From Shinisaurus crocodilurus (lineage: Eukaryota > Chordata > Lepidosauria > Squamata > Shinisauridae): a DNA stretch of 64,000 nt. Position 1 is the first letter of the stretch. Each line of letters opens with the position of its first letter. The DNA lies in assembly GCA_021292165.1 (NCBI GenBank), contig CM037878.1:5272804-5336803 (forward strand), given 5' to 3'. Made by a program: the position numbers and the translations under genes. This document shows, one piece after another, positions 1 to 9,610 of the stretch. The notes beneath the pieces are model-generated. The model was not told the origin of the DNA. It worked only from the letters and a program-made list of their open reading frames with translations, and ran no database searches.

Positions 1-815
1 TAATTAAAATGGCAGTGGACTCACAAACCCGGCAGCCCAGCGTGTGTGTGTGTGTGGGGGGGGGACGACACACAACGGCCAGCATCGGTGGTGGGTGCTG
101 GCGCTCTGCAGCTCCCCAAGGATACTGGGAGACAACACTAGCCTCCGTTGTGGTACCATTGTGGGATCAGGTCAATGAGGCCAGAGACAGCCCAGAACTG
201 CAGACAAAGGAAGGAAGGAACCGTGGTTTGTGGTTCGTCTGTGGGCAAAGCCCAGCTCAAAAGCTCAAGCTATACACTGGGAGTGCAGAACCAGATACGG
301 GGGAGGGGAATTTCCACCACCCCCCCAAGCCCTCCGTGGGCCAGAGGCCCACAGCCATTGTCACCCGCCCTGCCTCTTTTGTTTTTCTCTCACCCAAGCC
401 CCATCCCTGGAGGGACCCAAGCAGGCTCCTTGGGCCTATTGAGGAACCTCCGTGGGCTGGATTAGCCCCGTGGAATGGAGGTTCCACATCCGTGGTATAC
501 AGTTTTTTTAAAAGAGAAAGGAAGGAACAGCTGAGGGGTGGGGAAAAAAGAGATTTGTCCATTCATTTTCTGACAAGCAACCCCTCCCTCCCCAAAATCC
601 AAGACACCCCATCCTGGCTAGGTTTTCTGTGGTCATTGGGCAACCGTAAGAAATAGGTCCTTGGTGTTCAAACCGAAGCTGTCTTCCTCCTTTTTAATGC
701 CTGCGGCAATATATAGACAGCACATCTCTTTTAAATATGACTTTGCAAAACTTATTTTAATTCCAGTGTTATGCTGTGCTTGGTCTCTCTCCCCCCCCCT
801 TTTTTTCCTTCTTCT
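1..815. other. unassigned non-coding sequence with short GT/G run
   Basis: I see no recognisable gene or repeat family here. A short GT run passes into a G run at about 42-64. A long open frame crosses 9-656, but its translation is low-complexity, has no domain I recognise, and competes with open frames in the other two plus-strand frames, so I treat it as chance. Confidence 0.4.
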
Positions 816-1003
816 ATTCATTTATTTATTCATTTCTTACATTTATACCCCACCTTGTTTCCTGCAAGGAACCCAAGGCAGCTTACACAATCCTCCTCCT
901 CTTCTCCATTTTGTGCTCACAACAACCCTGTGAAGTAGGTCACGCCGAGAGCTGGTGACTGGCCCAGAGCTTCATGGCCAAGCAGGGACTAGATCAGAGA
1001 TGA
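816..1003 (-). mobile_element. CORE-SINE (MIR-like), 5'-truncated, minus strand
   Basis: On the minus strand this reads as the body and tail of the tRNA-derived CORE-SINE common in this window: the block resembling the MIR core (gggttgttgtgaggataaaa in better copies), then a GTAAGCCGCCTTGGGTTCCTT tail and an AAATA-type end, which appears here as the T-rich start at 816-850. The A and B box head is lost or strongly decayed. Divergence from copies such as 13583-13831 suggests an older insertion. Confidence 0.8.
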
Positions 1004-1029
1004 GAGGGAGCGCGGGGCCCTTCCACCAG

Positions 1030-1225
1030 CCCTGCCAGAAGAATTGATTAATTCCCCCAACTTCTTCCCTCCCCATTCCTTTTTCCTTGTGTGTCGTGTC
1101 TTTTTTAGATTGTAAGCCTGCGGGCAGGGACTGTCTTGTTTAATTGATTATACGTAAGCCGCTCTGGGAGCCTTTTTGGCTGAGGAGCGGCACAGAAATA
1201 TTTCAAATAAACAAATAAATCTTCC
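1030..1225 (+). mobile_element. L2 LINE 3' UTR fragment
   Basis: It contains the L2-type 3' landmark agattgtaagcctgcgggca, then a GTAAGCCGCTCTGGGAGCC...GAGCGG stem-like tail and AAATAAA repeats. The same segment, including the upstream ccattcctttttccttgtgt stretch, recurs at 22575-22740, which shows it is dispersed. No coding part remains. Confidence 0.75.
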
Positions 1226-1651
1226 GCATCCCCAGTCCAGCACTCTAACCGCACTGGCCCTCTTTTTTTTTTTTTTTCTTTTCGTGTATTTTCTTTCATT
1301 TGAGTCGCGATTCGTGTCTTCGTCGTGTTCGAAGTGGCAGCTGCCTCCGATTGCAGGATATGGCAGGTGATACAGTTTTGAATAAGTGAACAAATTAATA
1401 TATCATTAATATCAATTAATACGGAGGTCAGGGCAGCCATTATACGCGCCCCTTAAGCCTGAAGAACTCAGTAAGGCTTTTAGGACGGGGCCTAAAGAAG
1501 CGCACACCGGTTGCCTGCTGTCTGCTGCCTCCCCCGGGGAAAAGAAATGACATTGTATGCTGCACCGAGGCGCTGTTCTTCTAGGAATCGCCCATGCCTC
1601 GGCTGAGTTAATAACAGAGAGGGGGAGATGAATCACATGACCCAGATGGGA
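1226..1651. other. unassigned sequence
   Basis: A T-run lies at about 1263-1280. I see no recognisable repeat or exon. It is bounded by the L2 tail and the CR1 3' fragment. Confidence 0.3.
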
Positions 1652-1953
1652 ACCGGTATCTTCTCGATCATCCCAGTTTGCAGGACACGGAATAATGGGC
1701 TCAAGTTACAGGAACCCAGATTCCACCTGAACATCAGGAAAAAATTCCTGACTGTCAGAGCAATAAGACAATGGAACCAACCAACTACCTAGGGAGGTGG
1801 TGGGCTCTCCCAGTCTGGAGGCATTCAAGGTGCAACTGGACAATCATCTGTCAGGGATGCTTTGACCTGGATTCCTGCTCTGAGCAGGGGGTTGGACTCA
1901 ATGGCCTTGTAGGCCCCTTCCAACCCTACTTTTCTATGATTCTATGATCTCTT
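1652..1953 (+). mobile_element. CR1 LINE 3' end fragment
   Basis: It is nearly identical to the last 300 bp of the long CR1 copy (12235-12510). It encodes the final ORF2 residues (RNNGLKLQEPRFHLN-like), then the conserved 3' UTR ending in gggttggactcaatggcc and a terminal run of the octamer-like ttctatga motif. A small duplication (accaaccaac at about 1776) breaks the frame. Severe 5' truncation is normal for CR1 insertions. Confidence 0.92.
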
Positions 1954-2333
1954 GGGGAAGAACTAGGTGTGTGGGAGACCATTTTCTTGAGCCAACGACA
2001 AATGGCTGTGAAGAAAAAAGGTTATATAGCGCCTTCCCCTTCCTCCTGAATTTACCCACAGCTGTTTTACATTAAAAAAAACAAAAACCCAACAACAGAG
2101 TTCAGCGGGGCAATCCTATAGATGCCATTGGAATGATCCAAGGTCCGAGTGCCTGAGACATCCAGTGCCCTGCCGGGCTCCTGGCACAGGGCAGGAGGCG
2201 GGAGGTTAAATGATGTTTGCTGCTCCTCCTTCCGAGTATATTCGGGGTTTTTTTTTTTAAGGGACTTTCAGGAATGAATTTAGACCAGCTCTAATTTTTG
2301 ACCCAGTCAGGGTGTCCTTGAGGGCTGGGAAGC
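1954..2333. other. unassigned sequence
   Basis: No gene or repeat family recognised. It includes short A and T runs at about 2073 and 2249. Confidence 0.3.
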
Positions 2334-2341
2334 CTTTAGAT

Positions 2342-2476
2342 CAGTGTTCTCCAACCTTGGGTCCCCAGATGTTTTTGGCCTACAACTCCCAGCATGCCCC
2401 AGCCAGCGTAGCTGGCTGGGGCATGCTGGGAGTTGTAGGCCAAAAACATCTGGGGACCCAAGGTTGGAGAACACTG
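2342..2476. mobile_element. hAT-type palindromic MITE (135-bp family)
   Basis: This is an almost perfect palindrome: the left arm begins cagtgttctccaaccttggg and the right arm is its reverse complement, meeting at a ccagccagc/gctggctgg centre. The 8-bp sequence ctttagat flanks it on both sides (2334-2341 and 2477-2484), an exact target-site duplication of the length made by hAT transposases. CAGTG ends also fit hAT. No transposase is encoded, so it would have moved in trans. Confidence 0.93.
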
Positions 2477-2484
2477 CTTTAGAT

Positions 2485-2764
2485 CCTGTAGATCCCAGAA
2501 CCTTCCCCACTCTGACTCCATCACCAACCCAATCTTCCCCCCTGTGGTGTTAGAGTGGTGAGGGGCATGGGTCATTCCAGGGGGGTGGGGAGCGGGACCC
2601 AAGATTGCATCTTCTTCTCCCCTCCATGATCTGAGCTCCATCTCTGACCTTGGAGGGGGATTTCCAAGTCTATCCTATGCCCCCGCCGGGGATGCTGTCT
2701 CAGGGACCATCCGATTGAAGCCTTAGTGTAATTTTTAAAAAGTGACTGCTGCATTTGTATTTTT
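2485..2764. other. unassigned sequence between two DNA-type repeats
   Basis: No gene or family recognised in this interval. Confidence 0.3.
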
Positions 2765-3293
2765 GATAAAGGAAATATTTATTATATAATTATTTCAAGG
2801 AAATGATAAGGTTTTCAATTTTTGAAAAACAAACAGCAATTTATGTGACTTATTATAAACATAAGTACCACATAACAAAGTAAAAAGTATCCAGAATTCG
2901 TGGTCCAAAATAAACCAAAGTGTCCAAGGTCACTGAATGTTGTAACCAAAGTATGAAAGTAGGGAAGATAAGATGACGTTTCTAGATATGTTGCGTCGTT
3001 TCGTCGTTGTGTCGTTTCGTAATCTTCTTCAGTCAACAGTCAAAGTTTTACAAGATTCATAGATTTATAATTCACAAAAGTGTAAGGCCTGTAGCCAATG
3101 CCTTTCAATGCCTTACAACATTCAGTGACCTTGGACACTTTGGTTTATTTTGGACCACGAATTCTGGATACCTTTTACTTTGTTATGTGGTACTTATGTT
3201 TATAATAAGTCACATAAATTGCTGTTTGTTTTTCAAAAATTGAAAACCTTATCATTTCCTTGAAATAATTATATAATAAATATTTCCTTTATC
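2765..3293. repeat. large foldback with 181-bp arms
   Basis: 2765-2945 is repeated as its reverse complement at 3113-3293 with very few differences (for example T versus C near 2885/3172), leaving a 167-bp spacer. Reading out from either arm gives the same chance peptide on opposite strands, which confirms the symmetry. The spacer holds a cgtttcgtcgttgtgtcgtt stretch next to an arm. Such motifs beside inverted terminal units recall Penelope-like retroelements, but I see no reverse transcriptase here, so the class stays open. Confidence 0.85.
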
Positions 3294-3478
3294 TTTGTAC
3301 TCAGGGCCTTTGTGCCGTTTCCATTATAATCTACCTTGTGATATCACGGCATTATATTGTTTCCTTTGTATTGCATTTGTATTTTTGACATATGTATATT
3401 GCTTTGGGGGCCTTTTTGTTCAGGCCAAAAGCATCCTATTTTTTTAAAATAAATAAATAAATAAATGCATACATAGAA
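3294..3478 (+). mobile_element. possible LINE 3' tail ending in AAAT repeats
   Basis: A T-rich stretch ends with a ttgctttgggggcctttttgtt...aggccaaaagc stem-like tail and (aaat)n at about 3448-3468. The layout resembles L2-type 3' ends elsewhere in the window but is too diverged to assign firmly. Confidence 0.4.
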
Positions 3479-4020
3479 GTCTAATTGTTTTAATTGGTAT
3501 ATGGGTAAAAGGAATACTACAGAAGCACGCTTGTGTTTTTTTTTTATAGATTATGCACATAGGTGTTCCATCAGCATTTTGGGGGACCCATTCCTGGCTG
3601 AGTGCACAGAAAGGGAGGCTGCGTCTTTTGACGTGGCGCTCGTCATCTGCAGTTTTCATAATACTTGTATTAAAGTTAATCATTTTAAAATCAACTGTCC
3701 ATTTAATCAGAACCACCTTTTCAGTTGCTCAAAAGGCTTGGACTTGCTTAATCTAAGTAATAAACATTTCCAACCTTGGCGATAAGAATTTTCTCTGTGC
3801 CGTGAAAATTGATGACCTGCCGACTTCTTCTGCAGATCAATCTGCTGTTAAAGCCACAGGAGCAGGAGCTGATCTGCTGGCAACCGAATTCCAGTTCTAG
3901 AGTTTCCAGTGCTTGGATGAGAGGATCCCATAGGGTCCCCCCCTTTTCACACGTAATCCAAGCCCTGCCAGTTTCCCCAGCATGAAAAATGGGATGAAAA
4001 AGAGGCCATTCATCCTGTTT
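3479..4020. other. unassigned sequence
   Basis: No exon, RNA gene or repeat family recognised. Short open frames on both strands overlap and have no family resemblance I can name. Confidence 0.3.
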
Positions 4021-4110
4021 GTTTCTTTATATTTTTTTATATCCCACCTCTCCGTGATCAATCATGCTCAAGGCGGCTTAAAATATCATTTAAAAACACA
4101 CACAAATCAA
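4021..4110 (-). mobile_element. old LINE/SINE tail fragment, minus strand
   Basis: On the minus strand the sequence reads aagccgccttgagcatgatt... and ...ggtgggatataaa..., matching the shared GTAAGCCGCC...GGCGGGATATAAA tail type of L2 and the CORE-SINE here. Only the tail remains. Confidence 0.5.
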
Positions 4111-4904
4111 CAAAAAAATTAAAATATAATCCTAGCCATTGTTGGAAGAACAAACGAGACACTTGGTCACTCACCCTGGACCTTAAAGATAGGGCGGGCT
4201 CTTTGGCCGAAAAAGGATATTTTCTCCCTGAGCTAAATCGCAGAGGAGAAAGCAGTGTAGAACTTTCCCCTGCCTCGCCACCTCCCCCCTTCTTTCAGGA
4301 GAGCTATTCTGAGCTCCTAATACAGGCTGGTTTTGCATGTCAGTTATGCTATTTCGGAGTGTATTTATTTTTATTGTCTTCCGGTGACCAGAACTCTTTT
4401 GTGAGCTCTCGGCTCATTCCTTTCCACTTCCTCTCACTTTCTAGCCTGTTCGCTTTCATCCTCTTGCAGCTGCCTCTGTGTCTCTGCAAAAATTCTCAGG
4501 TGCTGACTTTTGAGTTCCAGGGAAAGGGTAGGCGGGGGAGGCAAGGTAATATGGGGGCACCGGGGAGCGTGATTCGTTTCTGTAGAAACAGAGAAGATAG
4601 AAGAACGCGTGTGGGGAGGTGAGCCCCTTCCGTAGCCTGAACCACACTTCTTTTGCAGATGTGATGACGGCCACTAGCGTAGATGACACGAAACGGACAT
4701 CAGGAACTTTAATGGAGGAGGAGTCTCAATCATGATCTCCAAAGGGAACCTCCATTTTCAGATGCAGTATATCTTTAAATACCAGTTCTTGGAGGGCAAA
4801 CAACACGGAAGGCCTATTGTCCTCAGGCCTTGATGTTGGGCTTCCTGAAGAAATCTGGTTAAGGATACAGGAAGATCAGGCCAAAGACCTCTCCATTTCA
4901 CCAT
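4111..4904. other. unassigned, probably non-repetitive sequence
   Basis: A 139-codon plus frame at 4203-4622 is the longest open frame, but it has no recognisable domain and lies in pyrimidine-rich sequence. I do not call a gene. Confidence 0.3.
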
Positions 4905-4992
4905 CCTGTTTACCACTGTGGCCAACCAGCTACCCCAATGGGAAGACCACAAGCAGGACATGAATGCAATAGCACCTTCCCACTGTTTTTCC
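4905..4992 (-). mobile_element. CR1/L3-type LINE 3' fragment, minus strand
   Basis: It matches the phrase seen in many copies here: cacaagcaggacatgaatgc...agcacc...cccact, preceded by gtggccaaccagct. Better copies are at 40838-41245 and, on the plus strand, 31425-31905. It is a short decayed piece. Confidence 0.6.
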
Positions 4993-5320
4993 AGCAGTGG
5001 GAAGTAAGATGCTAGACTGCATGGCCCAGGGGCATCTCTTAATGCTTTTATGTTCTGTATTAAATTTCAGGGCATGGCTGGGCACTTCATCAGCACCCCA
5101 GTTTCAGAATGATGCATCTCTGAGCAAGACTGCTATTTTAGTAGCAGCCACAGTTAATCATAGGGCACAGTTGTTGTACCTTACCTATTGCTGGAGCAAT
5201 AACACCCTTCAGTGAAGGGAGGAGATGAAGAGGAGGCCTATTCTCCAAAGCTCACAGCTAAATTTGTGAACTTGAATTTATATGCACATTTTAAAGCTTA
5301 TATTTTTAATGCAACATTTA

Positions 5321-5321
5321 A

Positions 5322-5356
<35 letters not shown>
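5321..5356 (+). repeat. (AC)n microsatellite
   Basis: An uninterrupted dinucleotide run of about 17 units. The flanks (5046-5690) hold nothing else I can assign. Confidence 0.95.
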
Positions 5357-5357
<1 letters not shown>

Positions 5358-5689
5358 CCACAAACCATGCCTGCTGTTGGGTAAAATTGTTGTGGAAAAG
5401 CAGGCTGTGGAATATGGCAACTTAACATCTGATTGTTCCTGCATTCGTCAAGAAGAGTTAAGAATTCGGTTCTTTTTCTTTCTTCTTTTTAAATGTGCTC
5501 TTCAAAAATGGATTTGAGTATATCAGGCACCGAACTCCCAGAACTCAGGAAAATTTTGGTTCTCCGTGGATTTTCATTTTGGCTCTGCATGTGGGGACAT
5601 GTGAACCAGAAATGGTGTTCCAGGTGGAGGGGCTCCCGGTGCTACCAGTTCAGAGGCACTGTGCTGCTATTCCATCTTTTCCTCTATAA

Positions 5690-5778
5690 TTATTAATCTT
5701 TGTAAGCCACTCTGGGAGCCTTTTCTGGCTGAAGAGTGGGGTATAAATGCTGTAAATAAATTAAATAAATAATAGCTT
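5690..5778 (+). mobile_element. L2 LINE 3' tail
   Basis: A gtaagccactctgggagcct ... gagtggggtataaa tail is followed by AAATAAAT repeats, the same stem-like terminus as 1090-1225. Only the 3' end is present. Confidence 0.7.
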
Positions 5779-5782
5779 TTCT

Positions 5783-6029
5783 GAGGGACAGCGTGGCGTA
5801 GTGGTGAGAGTGTTGGATTGGGACCCGGGAGATCCGGGTTCTAGTCCCCGCTCAGCCATTAAACCCACTGGGTGACTTTGGGCCAGTCACTGACTCTCAG
5901 CCTAACCTACCTCACAGGGTTGTTGTGAGGATAAAATGGAGAGGAGGAGGAGGATTATGTAAGCCGCCTTGGGTTCCTTGAAGGGAAAAAGGCGGGGTAT
6001 AAATATAATAAGTAAATAAATAAATAAAT
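5783..6029 (+). mobile_element. CORE-SINE (MIR-like), near full length
   Basis: A complete tRNA-derived SINE. The head carries an A-box-like tggcgtagtggtgagag and a B-box-like gggttctagtcccc, the RNA polymerase III internal promoter. Next come a MIR-like core (gtgactttgggccagtcact through gggttgttgtgaggataaaa), a gaggaggaggag stretch, the L2-like tail gtaagccgccttgggttcct...aaaggcggggtataaat, and (AAAT)n. It encodes no protein and depends on a LINE. Confidence 0.93.
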
Positions 6030-6249
6030 CTTCACACAGACGCACACACCCGTAAAGTTCTGTGAATGAGTCAGAGCGATGGTGCAATAAAAGCCTCATC
6101 TAGAAGCACGGCCATGGAGGCGGTAGATATAGAATAAGGCAGCAGGAGATCCCGATCATCTGTGAGATTTATAGCAATACGGACCTAACAGACGTTTAAA
6201 AAATGGTGAATGGTGTAGGGGACGGGAGATTTCTCTCTCTTCCTTTCTC

Positions 6250-6680
6250 CTAACTAGGGCTGTGCGTATTTTGTTAAATCTGTTCTGTCCGTGTTTTGCA
6301 GATTGTCAGGTGTCTTTCATTCTGTCATCCACTCACGGATGGAATCGGATTTTTTTGTACGAGAATTTCATTCCTTCGCAAATGCGCATCAGAGCAAATG
6401 CAGACTTGTGCAGATGTACTAGCACAAGTGCACATTTGCACAAATCCCCCCACCAAAGTAAACCCCCCCCCAAAAAAAACGAGTCTGGAAGTCTGTGGCA
6501 TCCACACAATTCAGAAAAAGCTGGTCCACGGTGGAATCTGTAGATCAGATTCACAGAAATCTGATCGCATAATCCACTGTGGATTCTTCTGACATCCCAA
6601 CTTGCTGGCGTTGTCTTCACAAAAGCAAAGAGGGCTCTGATGGAAGTCCATCTGTTTGAGGCAAAAAACAAAACAAAAAA
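6250..6680. repeat. decayed repeat with A/C-rich short runs
   Basis: The stretch beginning gggctgtgcgtattttgtta, with repeated gcaaatgcgcat / agtgcacatttgcac phrases and pairs of agatcagattcacagaaatc, looks like a non-autonomous DNA element with degenerate internal repeats. 60375-60450 carries a related piece (tctacgaatctgacctgcgg). I cannot define its ends. Confidence 0.4.
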
Positions 6681-6759
6681 AAAATCTGTTACGGAAGGAA
6701 AGTGGCTGCACAGTGCCTTTTGAGTCGTAGCCCCAGCTCTCAGTCTGGAAGCACCCTTG

Positions 6760-6948
6760 GAAACCGATGTATGAAGCGGGAAGTCCCCAGTTCAAATCTG
6801 GCCTCTTCCATGAACTCACTGGGTGGCTTTAGGCAAGCTACTCTCTCACAGCATCAGTCTCTCTCTCTCACACACACACACCCTTTGCAACATGAGAGAT
6901 AATAATACTGGCTTACCTTAGAGGGTTGTTGTAAGAAATTTACAGTTG
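6760..6948 (+). mobile_element. old CORE-SINE, plus strand
   Basis: It retains a B-box-like cagttcaaatctggcctc, the core phrase actgggtggctttaggcaag and the later gggttgttgtaagaaattta. A small TC/AC run (about 6859-6883) interrupts it. It is more diverged than the other copies. Confidence 0.6.
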
Positions 6949-6959
6949 GGATGTATAAG

Positions 6960-7380
6960 AAATTTGATTCAGTTCGTTTTTTATCAGGATTTACCCAGTT
7001 CTCACCTTCCGGAGTGAACACAGCCTCGGACACACACTGCGGTCGAAGTCCGTACATTTCCAAGCTTGCAATGTGATTCACGGACCAGCACCAGCACCAC
7101 CCACGTCTCAAATTGTTCGACAGCATGCATACTGATTTGAGAAATGCCCATGAAGAAATGTGTACTTTTGAACAATGCCCACAAATACGCTTTAATCCAT
7201 GGGAGAAGAATGTGCACACTTCAGAGATGTGCGCACAATTGAGGCGTGCATTTGGGGAAATAGGCACAGAAATACACAGTGATGAATTCCATGCAAAAAG
7301 AAAAAATACAAAGCTCCCAATATGATATATGGATTTGAGCTGGAATGAGCTTTGAGATGAAATTTGGAGAACTTCAGCGA
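6960..7380. repeat. AT-rich degenerate repeat region
   Basis: It contains repeated phrases such as gaaatgtgtacttttg, agaatgtgcacacttcagag and aataggcacagaaatacaca, resembling the family better preserved at 9010-9370 and 63117-63490. It probably belongs to the same decayed non-autonomous element. Confidence 0.45.
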
Positions 7381-7550
7381 GCTCGGCTTTTGCTGATCCG
7401 TGCGCCCCTACAAATAGATCATGCATGTGAAGTGCCTTCAAATCATGAAAACGCTATACCCATGTTCTTATTTGGCAAAATCCCTCTTGAACAATTCTTC
7501 AAGCTACAGTCGGCCTATTCTCCGTTGGATCCAGTTACACTACTTCCCCT

Positions 7551-7613
<63 letters not shown>
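7551..7613 (+). repeat. compound (TC)n(AC)n microsatellite
   Basis: About 14 CT units pass directly into about 16 AC units. There are no repeat-family hallmarks on either side (7390-7917). Confidence 0.95.
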
Positions 7614-7917
7614 ATAAGTACTAAGCACCCTGTCCTGTCCCAGTATTCTTCTTCTCAAGAGCAGGGGGATTTTACAACCATTTCAGTCTGAAGGCATATC
7701 TGGCAACCCCACTTGGCCAAGTTCCTTTTCGCTTTCTAGGTGTGCGCAGGGTGTTTCCCCTGCCTCATATGCCAGTGGACCATCGACAGTTATCAGTGTG
7801 GAAAGGGGAGTACTATGTACACATCTGTCAACCCGTTCATTCATTCATAAATCTCTGCATAGACCTGCTCCCTCTTCTGGAGCAAAAAGGAGTTGACTTC
7901 CCAAAGGTCAGCCCCAA

Positions 7918-8235
7918 GTAGGGTGGCCAAGTGTCCTACTTTACAGAGGACAATCCTCCATGTGAAGAGCTGTCGGAGGACAGTCCTCGGTTTGAGGCCC
8001 ATCCAGTCCAAGTCAAGAACCGTCAGAAGGAAGAGCAGAGCGTTGAGGTTGGCCATCATTAGTGAGCAGTGGGCAGCAGACTGAACAAGCAAACAGGTCA
8101 CACAATCCATCTTCTCCACTAAGGTGGGATGCCTTGTATTTCGATTTATAGTTATTATTTCTAAATGTGCATCTACACGTATAAATTAACAAATGTATAT
8201 GTTATTCAAAGTGGTGTCCTCTTGTGTTCTCTCCT
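7918..8235 (+). mobile_element. unclassified dispersed element, copy A
   Basis: It starts at about gtagggtggccaagtgtcct and contains cagaggacaatcctcc, a second ggaggacagtcctcgg, the ctgaacaagcaaacaggtca block and the gccttgtatttcgatttata block, ending near gtggtgtcctcttg. The same order of blocks occurs at 57373-57715, so this is a family. The gtggcc...gtcctc end phrases suggest a DNA transposon, but I cannot demonstrate terminal repeats or a duplication. Confidence 0.7.
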
Positions 8236-8324
8236 TTGGTGATCCATTTCCTTTTAATTTTGGTGATGTGAATCTAGCCCCCCTGGCCCCAAGAGAAAGC
8301 CAATCATTGATGGGTAGTTTCTCC

Positions 8325-8660
8325 ATCACCCTCTGTCAGGCAGGCCTCAGCAAGGCTTGGGGTCCAGACCTTTGGGTTCCAGGGCCCAGGGGAGCTGGCT
8401 GTCAGTCCAGGAGGGCCAGAAGTCGGCGTGTGGTCCAAAACAGTCAGAGGTTGAGCTCTAGAGCATCAAACAAGGACCAGAGGGGCCAGGAGCAGGTGCA
8501 TGGTTCAGGGGGGGGGGTAAGATCCAAGGGTGTGGGGCTTAAGAAGTATCCACATACCAGAGCCACTGAGCTCTGAAGGGAAGGCTTTATAGGGCCTGCT
8601 GCTCTGGGATTGGCCCTTGGGGGGTGTCAGCTGACTGAATGTGCAGGGAGGCTGGGAGGG
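8325..8660 (-). other. possible LTR or promoter-like repeat, minus strand
   Basis: On the minus strand, ccctataaagccttcccttc gives a TATA-like box followed by a purine/pyrimidine-mixed, GC-rich stretch running to a TGACA-type end near 8333. The loose plan (acidic frame or GC-rich stretch, TATA, cag-rich leader) recalls 28430-29100 and 16560-16870. I cannot prove terminal repeats, so this is a tentative call. Confidence 0.3.
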
Positions 8661-9009
8661 CAACTTGGGTGATGCCTTTGAAGAACAGAGGTTGCCATGG
8701 AAACCAGGTGCCAGTGGTGCAGGAGGTGAGACACTGGAGCCTGACTCCTGCTCACCCAGGTCTGAGCCATCCCCAGCACCTTATACCCACCGTTAGCCCT
8801 CGAAACAACAGATTCTGTGGTGTGGGGGCAACAGTTCCTCTTTCGACCTGTTTTCCCATTTCTGATTCCTCCCCTTTCATCTCTAGGGCTGCTAACTGAC
8901 AATAGAGATCCCGCCTGGCCTACTCATGTGCTTTTAACTGAAGTTTCATCTGCGGATATCAGCAAGTTGTCCTGTCCTAACAAGGGATGGGGGGGGGGGG
9001 GGAGAAATT

Positions 9010-9372
9010 CATTGGGTTCACACTTTAATGCAACCTTAGCTAATTTTGCACTTTCCAGTCAATACCCAAATCGACACTCGGTTATCCTTCAAAATGTGCA
9101 CCTGTCTGAATTTTGCAATGGCATTCTCCCATCAAACAATGCATACAAAAAAAATATGCATATATTAGGGGAAGTGCACATGAAACATGTATATTAGTGA
9201 AAATAATGTTCATAAATGCATTACATTAGGAAACTTGCTTGCAAAAAAAAAAAAAAAAAAAAGGCACATTAGGCAAAATTGTGTCCAAAAAAGCATGTAT
9301 TAGGAGAAAAAGCACACAAAAATGTGTACGGATTTTCATGCACTATTGATGCAGGACCACAAGGAGTCATTG
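9010..9372 (+). repeat. AT-rich degenerate repeat family, copy 1
   Basis: A left block (tcggttatccttcaaaatgt, ctgaattttgcaatggcatt) is followed by a degenerate array of about 30-bp units with the theme aaaatgcatatattagggga. The same block order is seen at 63117-63490 and, interrupted, at 29770-30170. A poly(A) run lies at 9242-9262. No coding capacity is visible. Confidence 0.75.
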
Positions 9373-9610
9373 GGAAGAAAGGTGTCCAAATTCGGGGAAG
9401 TGTATTCCCCTTCTCCACCAGTAGGCATTCTCTTGCTCCTTCTTACCATTGGTGCGGCAGTAATGAATGCAGCCCAGATTATCTCCACCTTACACAGCTG
9501 ATAGCTTTGTTGTGAACAAGAGAACTGCCAAGGTCACGTGAGAGCTCCTGCAGTGTAATGGATAAGAAAAAGAAGACCTCTGTGCCACAACGGAGAGAAC
9601 AGCTCCAGCG

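Noticed and set aside
9..656. 215-codon open frame at the window start
   Set aside because: Low-complexity translation, no family resemblance, and competing open frames in the other frames over the same bases.
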